Shown here: piece after piece, positions 24,698 through 33,318 of the stretch | How positions within the stretch are numbered: position 1 is the first letter of the stretch | Layout of the letters: each line of letters begins with the position of its first letter | From: UBA1259 sp964453915 | Lineage (GTDB): Bacteria > Bacillota > Clostridia > Christensenellales > Borkfalkiaceae | Length of the DNA: 44,151 nt | Reading direction: 5' to 3' | NCBI GenBank assembly: GCA_964453915.1 | Contig: CAYVPW010000007.1 | Coordinates: 1-44,151, forward strand | Translations under genes and position numbers: made by a program | Notes under the pieces: generated by a model | Told to the model about the DNA's origin: nothing | The model's input: only the letters and a program-made list of their open reading frames with translations | Database searches by the model: none

Positions 24698-24726
24698 TTG
24701 CGTTTTAGTTTTTTGTATGATAAAAT
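24698..24726 (+). promoter_or_regulatory. Extended -10 promoter for tig-clpP-clpX
   Basis: TTGCGT (24698-24703) and TAAAAT (24721-24726) are separated by 17 nt. A TGA directly before the -10 box gives the extended -10 form. No heat-shock (CIRCE or CtsR) operator is apparent nearby. Confidence 0.7.
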
Positions 24727-24768
24727 GATTTAGAATTTTATATAGAATTAAATGTTTAGGAGAAAACA

Positions 24769-26055
24769 ATGAAGTATACTTTTGAAAAGGCCGAAAAAAG
24801 TACCGTTAAAGTAGAAATAACTTTAACTGCCGGCGAATGGAAAGAAGCAATCGAAAACGCTTATGAAAAGACCAAAGGCAAATATAGCCTTCCCGGTTTT
24901 AGAAAGGGCAAGGTGCCTAAACACCTTTTAGAAGCAACCTATGGTCAAGGTGTATTCTATGAAGAAGCAATAAACTATGCGTTCCCTAAGTACTATTCCG
25001 AAATTTTGGAAAAAGAAACGGAAATCCAAGCAATTGCATCTCCCGATATCGATATTAAAAAGATAAGCGATAAGGGTATTACGATGATTGCTATCGTTCC
25101 CGTTAAACCCGAAGTTTCTTTAGGCGAATATAAGGGTATAAGTTTTAAGAAAGTTGAGTATAATGTAAAAGACGAAGACGTGGAAGACGAATTAAAGCGT
25201 TTGCAAGAAAGAAATTCCCGTTTGGTAGACGTGACCGACAGAGCCGTTGAAGACGGTGATACCGTAGTTATAGATTATTCCGGTTCGGTTGACGGAGTTA
25301 AGTTTGAAGGCGGCACTGCCGAAAAACAAAACCTAGTTATAGGTAGCCACAGTTTTATTCCCGGATTTGAAGAACAAATCGTAGGAATGAAAATCGGCGA
25401 AGACAGGGATATTAACGTAAAATTCCCCGAAGAATATCACGCTGAAAACTTAAAGGGAAAAGATTCCGTGTTTGCAATTAAACTTCACGAAATCAAAAAG
25501 AAAGAACTTCCCGAAATCAACGATGAATTTATAAAGGATTCTACCGGTGCTGAAAGCGTTGAAGCATACAAGGCGGACGCAAAGGCTAGATTAGAAAAAC
25601 AAAATCAAGACAGGGCAAACCGTGAAATAGAAGACGAAATCGTAAAGAAAATCACTGAAAACGCAACGGTTGAAATTCCCGAAGTTATGATTGATAACCA
25701 AGTTGAGCGCATGGTTCAAGAAACTTCTTACAGACTTTCTTATCAAGGTTTAAGATTAGAAGATTACTTAAAATATACCGGTCAAACTATGGAACAATTT
25801 AGAGAAGGCTATAAGGCGCAAGCAACCGATATAGTAAAATCTCAACTAGTTATAGAAAAGATTATCGAAGTTGAAAAAATCGAAGCGACCGATGCTGAAG
25901 TAGAAGAAAAGGTTGCAGAAATGGCTAAGGCTCAAGATAAACCCGTTCCGGACGTTAAAAAGAATATGCAAGCGCGTCAATTAGATTACGTTAAGAACGA
26001 AATTATCATTAAAAAGCTTTTTGAATTGCTTAAAAACGAAAATAAAATCAAATAA
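24769..26055 (+). CDS. tig: Trigger factor
   Basis: This is a ribosome-bound chaperone and peptidyl-prolyl isomerase that meets nascent chains at the exit tunnel. The ribosome-docking motif GFRKGK is at residues 43-48. The FKBP-type isomerase domain (about 150-245) contains DTVVIDYSGSVDGV and FIPGFEEQIVGMKIGE. The helical substrate-cradle domain forms the C-terminus. Length (428 aa) is normal. The ribosome binding site is AGGAG, and clpP follows after 23 nt. The tig-clpP-clpX order is classic. Confidence 0.97.
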   Translation: MKYTFEKAEKSTVKVEITLTAGEWKEAIENAYEKTKGKYSLPGFRKGKVPKHLLEATYGQGVFYEEAINYAFPKYYSEILEKETEIQAIASPDIDIKKISDKGITMIAIVPVKPEVSLGEYKGISFKKVEYNVKDEDVEDELKRLQERNSRLVDVTDRAVEDGDTVVIDYSGSVDGVKFEGGTAEKQNLVIGSHSFIPGFEEQIVGMKIGEDRDINVKFPEEYHAENLKGKDSVFAIKLHEIKKKELPEINDEFIKDSTGAESVEAYKADAKARLEKQNQDRANREIEDEIVKKITENATVEIPEVMIDNQVERMVQETSYRLSYQGLRLEDYLKYTGQTMEQFREGYKAQATDIVKSQLVIEKIIEVEKIEATDAEVEEKVAEMAKAQDKPVPDVKKNMQARQLDYVKNEIIIKKLFELLKNENKIK

Positions 26056-26078
26056 TTTTCTCAAACGGAGAAGTTAAA

Positions 26079-26675
26079 ATGGAAATTAAAAACAGCGTAG
26101 TTCCGTACGTGGTGGAACAAACCAATAAGGGAGAAAGAAGCTACGATATTTATTCTAGACTTTTAGAAGACAGAATAATCTTTTTAACCGGAGAAATAAA
26201 CGATGCGGTGGCGGATACAGTCGTTGCACAACTTATTTATTTAGAAGGAAAAGATCCCAACAAGGACATATGTTTATATATAAATAGTCCGGGAGGTAGC
26301 GTAACGGCAGGACTTGCTATTTACGACACTATGAATTACATTAAGTGCGACGTGAGCACGATATGTATAGGTCTTGCCGCTTCTATGGGTGCGTTTTTGC
26401 TTTCTAGCGGCGCAAAAGGAAAAAGATTTGCGCTTGCTAACAGTGAAATAATGATTCATCAACCTTTAGGCGGAGCGCAAGGTCAGGCAAGCGATATAAA
26501 AATTCAAGCCGACCACATTATGAGAACTAAAAAGCGTTTAAATACCATTTTGGCAAAAAATACAGGTAAACCTTACGAAACCGTTGAAAAAGATACCGAC
26601 AGAGATAATTATCTGACGGCGGAAGAAGCAAAAGAATACGGACTTATAGACGAGATTTTCGTTTCCCGTCCGTAG
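26079..26675 (+). CDS. clpP: ATP-dependent Clp protease proteolytic subunit
   Basis: This serine protease subunit forms the tetradecameric barrel fed by ClpX or other AAA+ partners. The catalytic triad is Ser102 (ASMGAF), His127 (MIHQPLGG) and Asp176 (DRDNYLT). The 198-aa length is normal. The ribosome binding site is ACGGAG. It sits between tig and clpX, with gaps of 23 and 15 nt, as one operon. Confidence 0.97.
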   Translation: MEIKNSVVPYVVEQTNKGERSYDIYSRLLEDRIIFLTGEINDAVADTVVAQLIYLEGKDPNKDICLYINSPGGSVTAGLAIYDTMNYIKCDVSTICIGLAASMGAFLLSSGAKGKRFALANSEIMIHQPLGGAQGQASDIKIQADHIMRTKKRLNTILAKNTGKPYETVEKDTDRDNYLTAEEAKEYGLIDEIFVSRP

Positions 26676-26690
26676 TTAAAGCGGAGAGAT

Positions 26691-27914
26691 ATGAAGGATA
26701 AAGAAATAGCGGTTTGTTCTTTTTGCGGAAAGCCTAAAGAATTGACCAAAAGACTTATAGCAGGTCCCGGCGGAATTTATATATGTGACGAGTGTATAGA
26801 AATTTGCCGAGAGATAATGAGAGAAGACGAAGCCAAGGCTGAGCCCAAGGCTTCCGTTAATCTTTTAAAACCGTGCGAAATAAAAAGTCGATTAGACGAA
26901 TATATAATCGGGCAGGACGAGGCTAAAAAGGTTTTGTCCGTTGCCGTATATAATCATTATAAGCGTATAAACGCGCCTAAAGGGAAAGAAGAGGTTGAAC
27001 TTGATAAAAGTAATATTCTTCTTTTAGGTCCTACGGGAAGCGGAAAAACTTTGCTTGCAAAAACGCTTGCAAAGATTTTAGACGTGCCATTTGCCGTTGC
27101 GGACGCTACTACTTTAACCGAAGCGGGCTATGTTGGAGAAGACGTTGAAAATATCTTGTTAAAACTTATTCAGGCGGCGGATTTCGATATAGAAAGGGCG
27201 CAAAAGGGTATTGTTTATATAGACGAAATAGATAAAATCGCCAGAAAAAGCGAAAACGTTTCTATTACAAGAGACGTGTCCGGAGAAGGTGTTCAACAGG
27301 CTTTACTAAAAATCATAGAAAGCACCGTTGCAAACGTTCCGCCACAAGGCGGAAGAAAACATCCGCAACAAGAATGTATTAGAATAGATACCACTAATAT
27401 ATTGTTTATATGCGGCGGGGCATTCGTCGGGTTGGACGATATCGTTTCTAAAAGAAAAGAAAAATCCTCTTTAGGCTTTGGCGGAACGGTTGAAAAAAAG
27501 AAAGACGATTACGAGTTTTTCCGTGAAGTTCAGCCACAGGACCTTATAAAGTACGGTCTTATTCCGGAATTTGTGGGTCGTATTCCGATAAGCGTGGGGC
27601 TTCACCCGTTAGATGAATCGGCGCTTGTGAATATTTTGACAAAGCCGAAAAACGCTTTGGTAAAACAATATAAACGTTTAATCGGTTTAGATAACGTCGA
27701 TTTGGAAATTACCGAAGACGCCGTTAAAGCCGTTGCAAAGAGAGCTATAGAACTCAACACCGGGGCAAGGGGGCTTCGTACTATTTTAGAAAATCTTATG
27801 ATTGATACTATGTACGAAATTCCTTCCGACCAAGAAATAGAAAAGGTTATAGTAGACGAAACGGTTGTGCTTAAAGGGGCAAAACCAAAACTCGTAAAAA
27901 AGAATATCGCATAA
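26691..27914 (+). CDS. clpX: ClpX AAA+ unfoldase
   Basis: This ATPase unfolds tagged substrates and threads them into ClpP. The N-terminal zinc-binding domain has Cys9, Cys12, Cys32 and Cys35. Walker A GPTGSGKT is at 113-120. The pore loop GYVG is at 146-149 and Walker B IVYIDEI at 174-180. The GGRKHP loop that contacts substrate is present. The spacing between the cysteine pairs is 19 residues, one more than in B. subtilis by my memory of that sequence. Length (407 aa) is normal. The ribosome binding site is GCGGAGAG. It ends the tig operon. Confidence 0.97.
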   Translation: MKDKEIAVCSFCGKPKELTKRLIAGPGGIYICDECIEICREIMREDEAKAEPKASVNLLKPCEIKSRLDEYIIGQDEAKKVLSVAVYNHYKRINAPKGKEEVELDKSNILLLGPTGSGKTLLAKTLAKILDVPFAVADATTLTEAGYVGEDVENILLKLIQAADFDIERAQKGIVYIDEIDKIARKSENVSITRDVSGEGVQQALLKIIESTVANVPPQGGRKHPQQECIRIDTTNILFICGGAFVGLDDIVSKRKEKSSLGFGGTVEKKKDDYEFFREVQPQDLIKYGLIPEFVGRIPISVGLHPLDESALVNILTKPKNALVKQYKRLIGLDNVDLEITEDAVKAVAKRAIELNTGARGLRTILENLMIDTMYEIPSDQEIEKVIVDETVVLKGAKPKLVKKNIA

Positions 27915-27925
27915 AAACGTAAAAA

Positions 27926-27959
27926 TTAAGGCGGTTTTCAAATAAAAAAATCGCCTTAA
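27926..27959. terminator. Hairpin after clpX, possible terminator
   Basis: TTAAGGCGGTTTT (27926-27938) pairs with AAAATCGCCTTAA (27947-27959) with one G-T pair. The plus-strand 3' side is A-rich with few T residues, so termination on this strand may be weak. Confidence 0.5.
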
Positions 27960-27997
27960 AAATTATTAAAAAAACTTTAAAAACCCCTGAAAAACGT

Positions 27998-28026
27998 TTG
28001 ACAAGCCTTGATATATGTTTTATAAT
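27998..28026 (+). promoter_or_regulatory. Consensus sigma-A promoter of the ribosomal super-operon
   Basis: TTGACA (27998-28003) and TATAAT (28021-28026), both perfect, are separated by 17 nt. This is the best promoter in the window and suits the most highly expressed operon. Transcription should start near 28033. Confidence 0.92.
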
Positions 28027-28032
28027 GTTTAG

Positions 28033-28272
28033 GCTGTGTATTCTGGGTTGATACGGAAAGTTGCTGAAATTCGTTAGAAAACGACAGGTAATTCCCGTTG
28101 ACAAGTGTGGAGGCTAGACCTCTGCGACTAACTTCAATAAAAGAGAGTAAGTCATTCGCAGCGACTTAAAAAATTTAAGTATCGGCGAATGATTTTTTTA
28201 TTATCTTAAAATTGACACACACGGCAGAGTTTACACCAGCATACAAAAAGTTAGGAAAAAGGAGAAAACAAA
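28033..28272 (+). promoter_or_regulatory. S10 operon 5' leader with attenuator
   Basis: About 240 nt separate the start of transcription from rpsJ. Visible hairpins: TCGTT/AACGA (28071-28075 with 28080-28084) and GAGG/CCTC (28110-28113 with 28119-28122). A possible longer-range GTTGC/GCGAC pair joins 28060-28064 and 28124-28128. They precede an intrinsic terminator at 28152-28199. TAAGTC/GACTTA (28148-28153 with 28163-28168) would compete with that terminator. The layout suggests a regulated read-through decision, for example by a ribosomal protein encoded downstream. I do not recognise the leader as a named class. Confidence 0.6.
28152..28199 (+). terminator. Intrinsic terminator (attenuator) ahead of rpsJ
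   Basis: TCATTCGC (28152-28159) pairs with GCGAATGA (28185-28192), with an inner ACTTAAA/TTTAAGT stem (28164-28170 with 28174-28180). Seven T residues follow. It lies between the only strong promoter and the first ribosomal gene, so it must be bypassed for operon expression. Confidence 0.85.
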
Positions 28273-28572
28273 ATGGCAAGTCAAAAGATTAGAATTAAAC
28301 TTATGTCTTACGATAGCGAAATGCTTGACACGGCGGCATCTAGAATCGTTGAGACGATGAAGAAATCGGGCGCAAAAATCAGCGGACCTATTCCGCTTCC
28401 TACCGAAAAGGAAATCGTAACGATTTTGCGTTCCCCCCACAAATATAAGGATTCTCGTGAGCAATTTGAAATTAGAACTCACAAGAGACTTATCGATATT
28501 TACTCTCCCAACGTAAAGTTGCTTGACAGCATCAACCTTCCCGCGGGTGTAGATATTAAAATCAAGTTGTAA
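28273..28572 (+). CDS. rpsJ: Ribosomal protein S10
   Basis: This is a 30S head protein and also NusE, a subunit of the transcription antitermination complex. The 99-aa sequence has the usual MASQKIRIKLMSYDSEMLD opening, the GPIPLPTE loop and HKRLIDIYSP. The ribosome binding site AAGGAG is at 28259-28264. First gene of the super-operon; the gap to rplC is 44 nt. Its antitermination role makes it a conceivable effector at the attenuator just upstream, which is speculation. Confidence 0.98.
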   Translation: MASQKIRIKLMSYDSEMLDTAASRIVETMKKSGAKISGPIPLPTEKEIVTILRSPHKYKDSREQFEIRTHKRLIDIYSPNVKLLDSINLPAGVDIKIKL

Positions 28573-28616
28573 AAAAGTATAAACATTATATATATTATCG
28601 GAGGTGAACTTTATCT

Positions 28617-29249
28617 ATGAATAAAGCAATCATTGGCAGAAAGTTAGGGATGACTCAATTGTTCTCCCAAGACGGCAAAGTTATTCCGGTTACGGTGATA
28701 GAGGCTGGTCCTTGTCCCGTAGTTCAGGTAAAAACTTTGGAAAGAGACGGTTATTCAGCTGTTAAGTTAGGATTTGACCAAGTAGAAGAGAAAGAACTCA
28801 ACAAACCCGAGTTAGGTTTGTTTAAGAAAACGGGTATCGCTCCTCAAAAGGTTTTGAAAGAATTCAGACTAGACGATGCAGACAGTATGACCGTTGGACA
28901 AGTTATCACTTGCGAAGCGTTTGCTGCAGGCGATAAGATAGACGTTTCCGGCGTGACCAAAGGACACGGTTTTACGGGCGTTATCAAGAGATGGAACAAT
29001 CACAGATTAAAAGAAACTCACGGTGTTGGCCCTGTGCACAGAGAAGTTGGTTCTATGGGTGCAAACAGCTCTCCTTCTAGAGTATTTAAGGGTAAGCACA
29101 TGCCTGGACAATACGGACACGAGAACGTGACGATTTTGAATCTTGAAGTTGTAAAAGTTGACAAAGAAAGAAATGCGATTTTAGTTAAGGGTGCCGTTCC
29201 CGGTCCCGTAAAAGGAATCGTAACGTTAAGAAACAGCGTTAAAGCGTAA
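28617..29249 (+). CDS. rplC: Ribosomal protein L3
   Basis: This 50S protein is an early assembly factor near the peptidyl transferase centre. The 210-aa sequence has the signature GVTKGHGFTGVIKRW and the central-loop segment GSMGANSSPSRVFKGKHMPG. The ribosome binding site CGGAGGTG precedes the ATG at 28617. rplD follows after 11 nt. Confidence 0.98.
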   Translation: MNKAIIGRKLGMTQLFSQDGKVIPVTVIEAGPCPVVQVKTLERDGYSAVKLGFDQVEEKELNKPELGLFKKTGIAPQKVLKEFRLDDADSMTVGQVITCEAFAAGDKIDVSGVTKGHGFTGVIKRWNNHRLKETHGVGPVHREVGSMGANSSPSRVFKGKHMPGQYGHENVTILNLEVVKVDKERNAILVKGAVPGPVKGIVTLRNSVKA

Positions 29250-29260
29250 GGAGAAAGAAT

Positions 29261-29884
29261 ATGCCAAGTGTTAAATTATATAATATGAATGCAAACGAAG
29301 TCGGCACGCTCGAATTATCCGAATTGTTCAACGCTGAATACAATGAATCGGTAATTCACCAAGCAGTAGTTGCAAGACTTGCAAACGAAAGACAAGGAAC
29401 AAAAAGCACTCTTACCCGTAGCGAAGTAAGGGGTGGCGGTGCAAAACCTTGGAGACAAAAAGGAACGGGTAGAGCAAGGCAAGGTTCTATCAGGAGTCCT
29501 CAATGGGTAAAGGGTGGCGTTGTATTTGCACCCAAGTCCAGAGATTTCTCCAAAAAGATGAACGTTATGGCAAAGAGAGTGGCGCTTTTCTCTGCTCTTT
29601 CTCAAAAGATTAGGGATGACGAAGTAATCTTTATAGACGATATAAAGGTATCCGCTCCCAAAACAAAGGAAATGGCTGCGTTTATGAAAGCGTTCAATTT
29701 AGATAAGACTGTTCTTATCGTAATGGACAACAGCGACGAAGCGGTGTTGAGAGCAAGTGCTAATATCGGCGAAATAAGCACCATGTTAGTAAGCCAAATC
29801 AATACTTACGATGTTGTTAAAAACGCAAAGATTGTTATTTCCAAGAAGGCTGTTGAACAAATTCAGGAGGTCTACGGAGAATAA
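29261..29884 (+). CDS. rplD: Ribosomal protein L4
   Basis: This is a 50S protein with a long loop in the exit tunnel (207 aa). The loop motif GGGAKPWRQKGTGRARQGS is intact. In Escherichia coli L4 is the repressor of the S10 operon; whether it acts on the leader here is unknown. The stop overlaps the rplW start by one base. Confidence 0.98.
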   Translation: MPSVKLYNMNANEVGTLELSELFNAEYNESVIHQAVVARLANERQGTKSTLTRSEVRGGGAKPWRQKGTGRARQGSIRSPQWVKGGVVFAPKSRDFSKKMNVMAKRVALFSALSQKIRDDEVIFIDDIKVSAPKTKEMAAFMKAFNLDKTVLIVMDNSDEAVLRASANIGEISTMLVSQINTYDVVKNAKIVISKKAVEQIQEVYGE

Positions 29885-30174
29885 TGGCTGCACACGATAT
29901 AATAATTAAACCCCTTCTCTCTGAAAAGAGCTATGCGGGTATAAAAGATAAGAAATATGTCTTCATCGTAAAGAAGACTGCGAACAAAACCGAAATTAAG
30001 CTTGCTATCGAAGAAATCTTCGGCGTACAAGTTGAAAATGTTAATACTGCAAACGTTAGCGGAAAGTTAAAAAGACAAGGCAAGTACGAAGGATATACTC
30101 CCGACTACAAAAAGGCTATCGTTCAGCTTAAAAAAGACAGTAAGTCGATTGAATTCTTCGATTCGTTGTCTTAA
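29884..30174 (+). CDS. rplW: Ribosomal protein L23
   Basis: This is the 50S exit-site protein that docks trigger factor and SRP (96 aa). It opens with DIIIKPLLSEKSYAGI and contains KYVFIVKKTANKTEIK. The ATG at 29884 overlaps the rplD stop (TAATG); the AGGAGG site lies inside rplD. Both of its partners, trigger factor and the SRP RNA, are also encoded in this window. Confidence 0.97.
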   Translation: MAAHDIIIKPLLSEKSYAGIKDKKYVFIVKKTANKTEIKLAIEEIFGVQVENVNTANVSGKLKRQGKYEGYTPDYKKAIVQLKKDSKSIEFFDSLS

Positions 30175-30195
30175 TTCTGACGGAGGAATACAAAA

Positions 30196-31023
30196 ATGGC
30201 TATAAAAAGATATAAACCGACGTCTTCGGCACGTCGTTTCATGACGGTAAGCGCTTATGACGAAATTACCACGACGAAGCCCGAAAAGTCTCTTTTAGAA
30301 GACCAAAGAAAAAGCGGCGGTAGAAACTCTCAAGGTAAAATAACCGTTCGTCACATCGGTGGCGGAAACAGAAGAAAGTACCGTATAATCGATTTTAAGC
30401 GCTGCAAGGACGGTATCCCTGCAACCGTTAAAACGATTGAATACGATCCTAACCGTAGCGCAAACATTGCTCTTTTAACTTATGCGGACGGTGCAAAGAC
30501 TTATATTCTTGCTCCCGTAGGCTTAAAGGTTGGCGACGTTTTGATGAGCGGACCCACTGCGGATATTAAGTCCGGAAACGCTCTTCAACTTAAAGATATT
30601 CCCGTAGGTACCATGGTTCACAACATAGAAATGCAACCCGGTAAAGGCGGTCAAATTGCAAGAGCAGCTGGTATGAGCGCTCAAATAATGGCAAGAGACG
30701 ACAAATACGTGACTATCAAAATGCCTAGTGGTGAAATGAGATACATTCTTGCTACTTGCAAGGCTACTATAGGTCAAATCGGAAACTTGGAACACGAAAT
30801 CATTAGAATCGGTAAAGCCGGCAAAACCAGATATTTGGGAATTCGTCCTACCGTTCGTGGTGTAGTTATGAACCCGTGTGACCACCCCCACGGTGGTGGT
30901 GAAGGTAAGTCTCCCGTCGGTATGCCCGGCCCTGTGACTCCTTGGGGTAAACCTGCTCTCGGTTATAAGACCAGAAAGCATAAAAAATCTTCCGATAAAC
31001 TTATTATCAGTAGGATAAATTAA
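30196..31023 (+). CDS. rplB: Ribosomal protein L2
   Basis: This 50S protein is essential for subunit association and peptidyl transfer (275 aa). The GRNSQGKITVRHIGGGNRRK segment and the C-terminal NPCDHPHGGGEGKSP motif with the key His are intact. The ribosome binding site is ACGGAGG, and rpsS follows after 10 nt. Confidence 0.98.
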   Translation: MAIKRYKPTSSARRFMTVSAYDEITTTKPEKSLLEDQRKSGGRNSQGKITVRHIGGGNRRKYRIIDFKRCKDGIPATVKTIEYDPNRSANIALLTYADGAKTYILAPVGLKVGDVLMSGPTADIKSGNALQLKDIPVGTMVHNIEMQPGKGGQIARAAGMSAQIMARDDKYVTIKMPSGEMRYILATCKATIGQIGNLEHEIIRIGKAGKTRYLGIRPTVRGVVMNPCDHPHGGGEGKSPVGMPGPVTPWGKPALGYKTRKHKKSSDKLIISRIN

Positions 31024-31033
31024 GGAGAGCGAC

Positions 31034-31315
31034 ATGAGTAGAAGTGTTAAAAAGGGTCCTTACGTAGAACCTAAACTCTTAAAGAGAATTGAAGAATTAA
31101 ACGAAAAGAACGATAAGAAAGTTTTGAAGACTTGGTCTAGAGCTTCAACGATTTTCCCGCAAATGGTAGGTCATACCATAGCGGTATACGACGGAAGAAA
31201 GCACGTTCCCGTGTACGTCACCGAAGATATGGTTGGCTGCAAACTCGGCGAATTTGCTCCTACCAGAACATTTAAAGGACACGCCGGAACGGAAAAATCC
31301 ACCGGTGCCAGATAG
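31034..31315 (+). CDS. rpsS: Ribosomal protein S19
   Basis: This 30S head protein is near the A-site tRNA (93 aa). SVKKGPYVEPKLLKRI and LGEFAPTRTFKGHAG are standard. The ribosome binding site is AAGGAGAG, and rplV follows after 11 nt. Confidence 0.98.
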   Translation: MSRSVKKGPYVEPKLLKRIEELNEKNDKKVLKTWSRASTIFPQMVGHTIAVYDGRKHVPVYVTEDMVGCKLGEFAPTRTFKGHAGTEKSTGAR

Positions 31316-31326
31316 GAGGCGTTAAA

Positions 31327-31713
31327 ATGGCTAAAAATATGAAAGAAAAAACCGCAAGAATAGCGGAAAATAAAGACAGACGCCCGAAAGCAGTTGCAAA
31401 GCACGTTAGAATTTCTCCTTACAAGGTAAGAATCGTTCTCGATATTATCAGAGGCAAGAATTATAACGAAGCGGTTGCTATATTAGAAAACACTCCCAAG
31501 GCTGCAAGTTTACCGATTAAGAAAGTTCTTATGTCGGCTGCGGCTAACGCAGAGCATAATCTAGGAATGAATAAAGACAATTTATTTGTTGCGGCGTGCT
31601 ATGCGGACCAAGGTCCCACGCTTAAGAGAATTATGGCGAGAGCACAGGGCAGAGCGTTCAGAATTTTGAAGCGTACCAGCCACATCACCGTGGTTTTGGA
31701 TGCTAAGGCGTAG
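31327..31713 (+). CDS. rplV: Ribosomal protein L22
   Basis: This 50S protein has a tunnel-lining beta hairpin, a known macrolide-resistance site (128 aa). KHVRISPYKVRIVLDIIRGK and the hairpin AQGRAFRILKRTSHITVVL are intact. It has a short N-terminal extension of about 20 charged residues relative to the 113-aa Bacillus protein. The ribosome binding site is TAGGAGG. Confidence 0.97.
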   Translation: MAKNMKEKTARIAENKDRRPKAVAKHVRISPYKVRIVLDIIRGKNYNEAVAILENTPKAASLPIKKVLMSAAANAEHNLGMNKDNLFVAACYADQGPTLKRIMARAQGRAFRILKRTSHITVVLDAKA

Positions 31714-31722
31714 GAGGTAATT

Positions 31723-32388
31723 ATGGGTCAAAAAGTTAATCCGCACGGTTTAAGAGTCGGAATTATCAAGGATTGGGATTCTCACTGGTTTGTTGACAAG
31801 AAAGATATTGCGGCAAACATAAAAGAAGACAACGAAATCCGTAATTTATTAAAGAAAAAATATTATCAAGCAGCAATCTCTAAGATTTGCATAGAAAGAG
31901 CTGCTTCTAAGATTACAATCAATATTTTCACTGCAAGACCCGGTGTTCTTATCGGTAAGCAAGGCGCTGAAATAGAAGTAATCAAAAAGACCGTAGCAAC
32001 TCTTTGCAAGGGCAAAACCATTTCCGTAAACATTTCGGAAGTTAAAAAGCCCGATGCAGATGCGCAACTCGTTGCAGAAGGAATTGCCGGACAAATCGAA
32101 AAGCGTGTATCTTTCCGTCGTGCAATGAAACAAGCACTCGGCAGATGTATGAGAAGCGGAATTAAGGGTGTTAAGGTTTGTGTAAGCGGACGTCTTGACG
32201 GAGCGGAAATCGCTCGTAGCGAAAGCTATCACGAAGGCTCTATTCCTCTTCAAACCTTAAGAGCAGACATTGAATACGGATTTGCGGAAGCACATACTAC
32301 CTTCGGTGTAATCGGTGTTAAATGCTGGATATACAAGGGCGAAGTTATAGGCGCTCCCAAGAAGAAAGTTGAAGGAGGCGAGCAATAA
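31723..32388 (+). CDS. rpsC: Ribosomal protein S3
   Basis: This is a 30S protein at the mRNA entry site (221 aa). It opens with MGQKVNPHGLRVGIIKDWDS. The KH domain has GVLIGKQGAEIEVIKK, and the C-terminal domain keeps GVKVCVSGRLDGAEIARSE. The ribosome binding site is TAGGAGG. rplP starts 2 nt after the stop. Confidence 0.98.
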   Translation: MGQKVNPHGLRVGIIKDWDSHWFVDKKDIAANIKEDNEIRNLLKKKYYQAAISKICIERAASKITINIFTARPGVLIGKQGAEIEVIKKTVATLCKGKTISVNISEVKKPDADAQLVAEGIAGQIEKRVSFRRAMKQALGRCMRSGIKGVKVCVSGRLDGAEIARSESYHEGSIPLQTLRADIEYGFAEAHTTFGVIGVKCWIYKGEVIGAPKKKVEGGEQ

Positions 32389-32390
32389 TT

Positions 32391-32837
32391 ATGTTGATGC
32401 CTAAACGTGTAAAAAGAAGAAGAGTTCACCGTGGCAGAATGACCGGTAAATGTACCAAAGGTAATAAGATAGCATACGGCGAATACGGTTTAGTTGCAAC
32501 CGAACCCGGTTGGATCAAGTCTAACCAAATTGAGGCGGCTCGTGTTGCAATGACCAGATTTATTAAACGTGGCGGAAAGGTTTGGATAGACATATTCCCC
32601 CACAAACCTGTAACCAAGAAACCTGCCGATAGCCGTATGGGTAGCGGTAAAGGTTCAGTAGAATTCTGGGTAGCAGTAGTAAAACCGGGCAGAGTACTGT
32701 TCGAAATGTCAGGTATCCCCGAAGATATCGCAAAAGAGGCTATGCGTCTTGCAGGTCACAAACTTCCTGTAAAGACTAAGTTCGTAAAGAAAGAAACGGT
32801 AGCCGAACAAATAAAAGAAGAAGGCGGTGAAGGTTAA
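32391..32837 (+). CDS. rplP: Ribosomal protein L16
   Basis: This 50S protein contacts A-site tRNA (148 aa). It opens with MLMPKRVKRRRVHRGR, equivalent to the Bacillus MLLPKRVKYRR start, confirming the ATG at 32391. RMGSGKGSVEFWVAVVKPG is intact. Its GAAGGAGG site lies in the end of rpsC. The stop overlaps the rpmC start by one base. The C-terminus is slightly extended with acidic residues. Confidence 0.97.
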   Translation: MLMPKRVKRRRVHRGRMTGKCTKGNKIAYGEYGLVATEPGWIKSNQIEAARVAMTRFIKRGGKVWIDIFPHKPVTKKPADSRMGSGKGSVEFWVAVVKPGRVLFEMSGIPEDIAKEAMRLAGHKLPVKTKFVKKETVAEQIKEEGGEG

Positions 32838-33037
32838 TGAAAACGAAAGAACTTCACGAATTAACGGTAGACGAATTAAACACCAAACTTAAAGAACTTA
32901 AAGAAGAATTATTTAACCTTCGTTTCCGTCACGCGATAGGTCAACTAGAAAACCCCGCATCCCTTAACACTTGCAAGAAAGACATTGCAAAGGTAAAGAC
33001 GATTTTAAGACAAAGGGAAATAGAGGCCAAGGCGTAG
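32837..33037 (+). CDS. rpmC: Ribosomal protein L29
   Basis: This is a small helical 50S protein at the exit tunnel (66 aa). ELTVDELNTKLKELKEELF and FRHAIGQLENPASL are typical. The start overlaps the rplP stop (TAATG), so the two are coupled. Confidence 0.97.
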   Translation: MKTKELHELTVDELNTKLKELKEELFNLRFRHAIGQLENPASLNTCKKDIAKVKTILRQREIEAKA

Positions 33038-33049
33038 GAGTAGAGAATT

Positions 33050-33304
33050 ATGGAAAGAAATTTAAGAAAAGAAAGAGTCGGTATAGTAGTTTCCGATAAG
33101 ATGGATAAGACTGTTGTAGTATCCATAGAAGAAAGATACAAACACCCCCTTTATAAAAAGACGGTAAAGAAAACCCATAAATTCAAAGCGCACGACGAAG
33201 CAAATCAATGCGGAATCGGCGACAAGGTTTTAATTGCAGAAACAAGAAAACTCTCTAAGGACAAAAACTGGAGAGTTGTAGAAATCATCGAAAAGGCTAA
33301 GTAA
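33050..33304 (+). CDS. rpsQ: Ribosomal protein S17
   Basis: This is an OB-fold 30S protein (84 aa). RKERVGIVVSDKMDKTVVV and HKFKAHDEANQCGIGDKV are standard. The ribosome binding site is TAGGAG, and rplN follows after 14 nt. Confidence 0.97.
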   Translation: MERNLRKERVGIVVSDKMDKTVVVSIEERYKHPLYKKTVKKTHKFKAHDEANQCGIGDKVLIAETRKLSKDKNWRVVEIIEKAK

Positions 33305-33318
33305 GGAGGGCAGAGATT

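Noticed and set aside
28212..28240. Perfect TTGACA just upstream of rpsJ as a second promoter
   Set aside because: No acceptable -10 box lies 16-18 nt downstream; the sequence at the right place is ACCAGC.
30523..31035. 170-aa minus-strand open frame opposite rplB
   Set aside because: It is a shadow of a highly conserved ribosomal gene, with no start signals.
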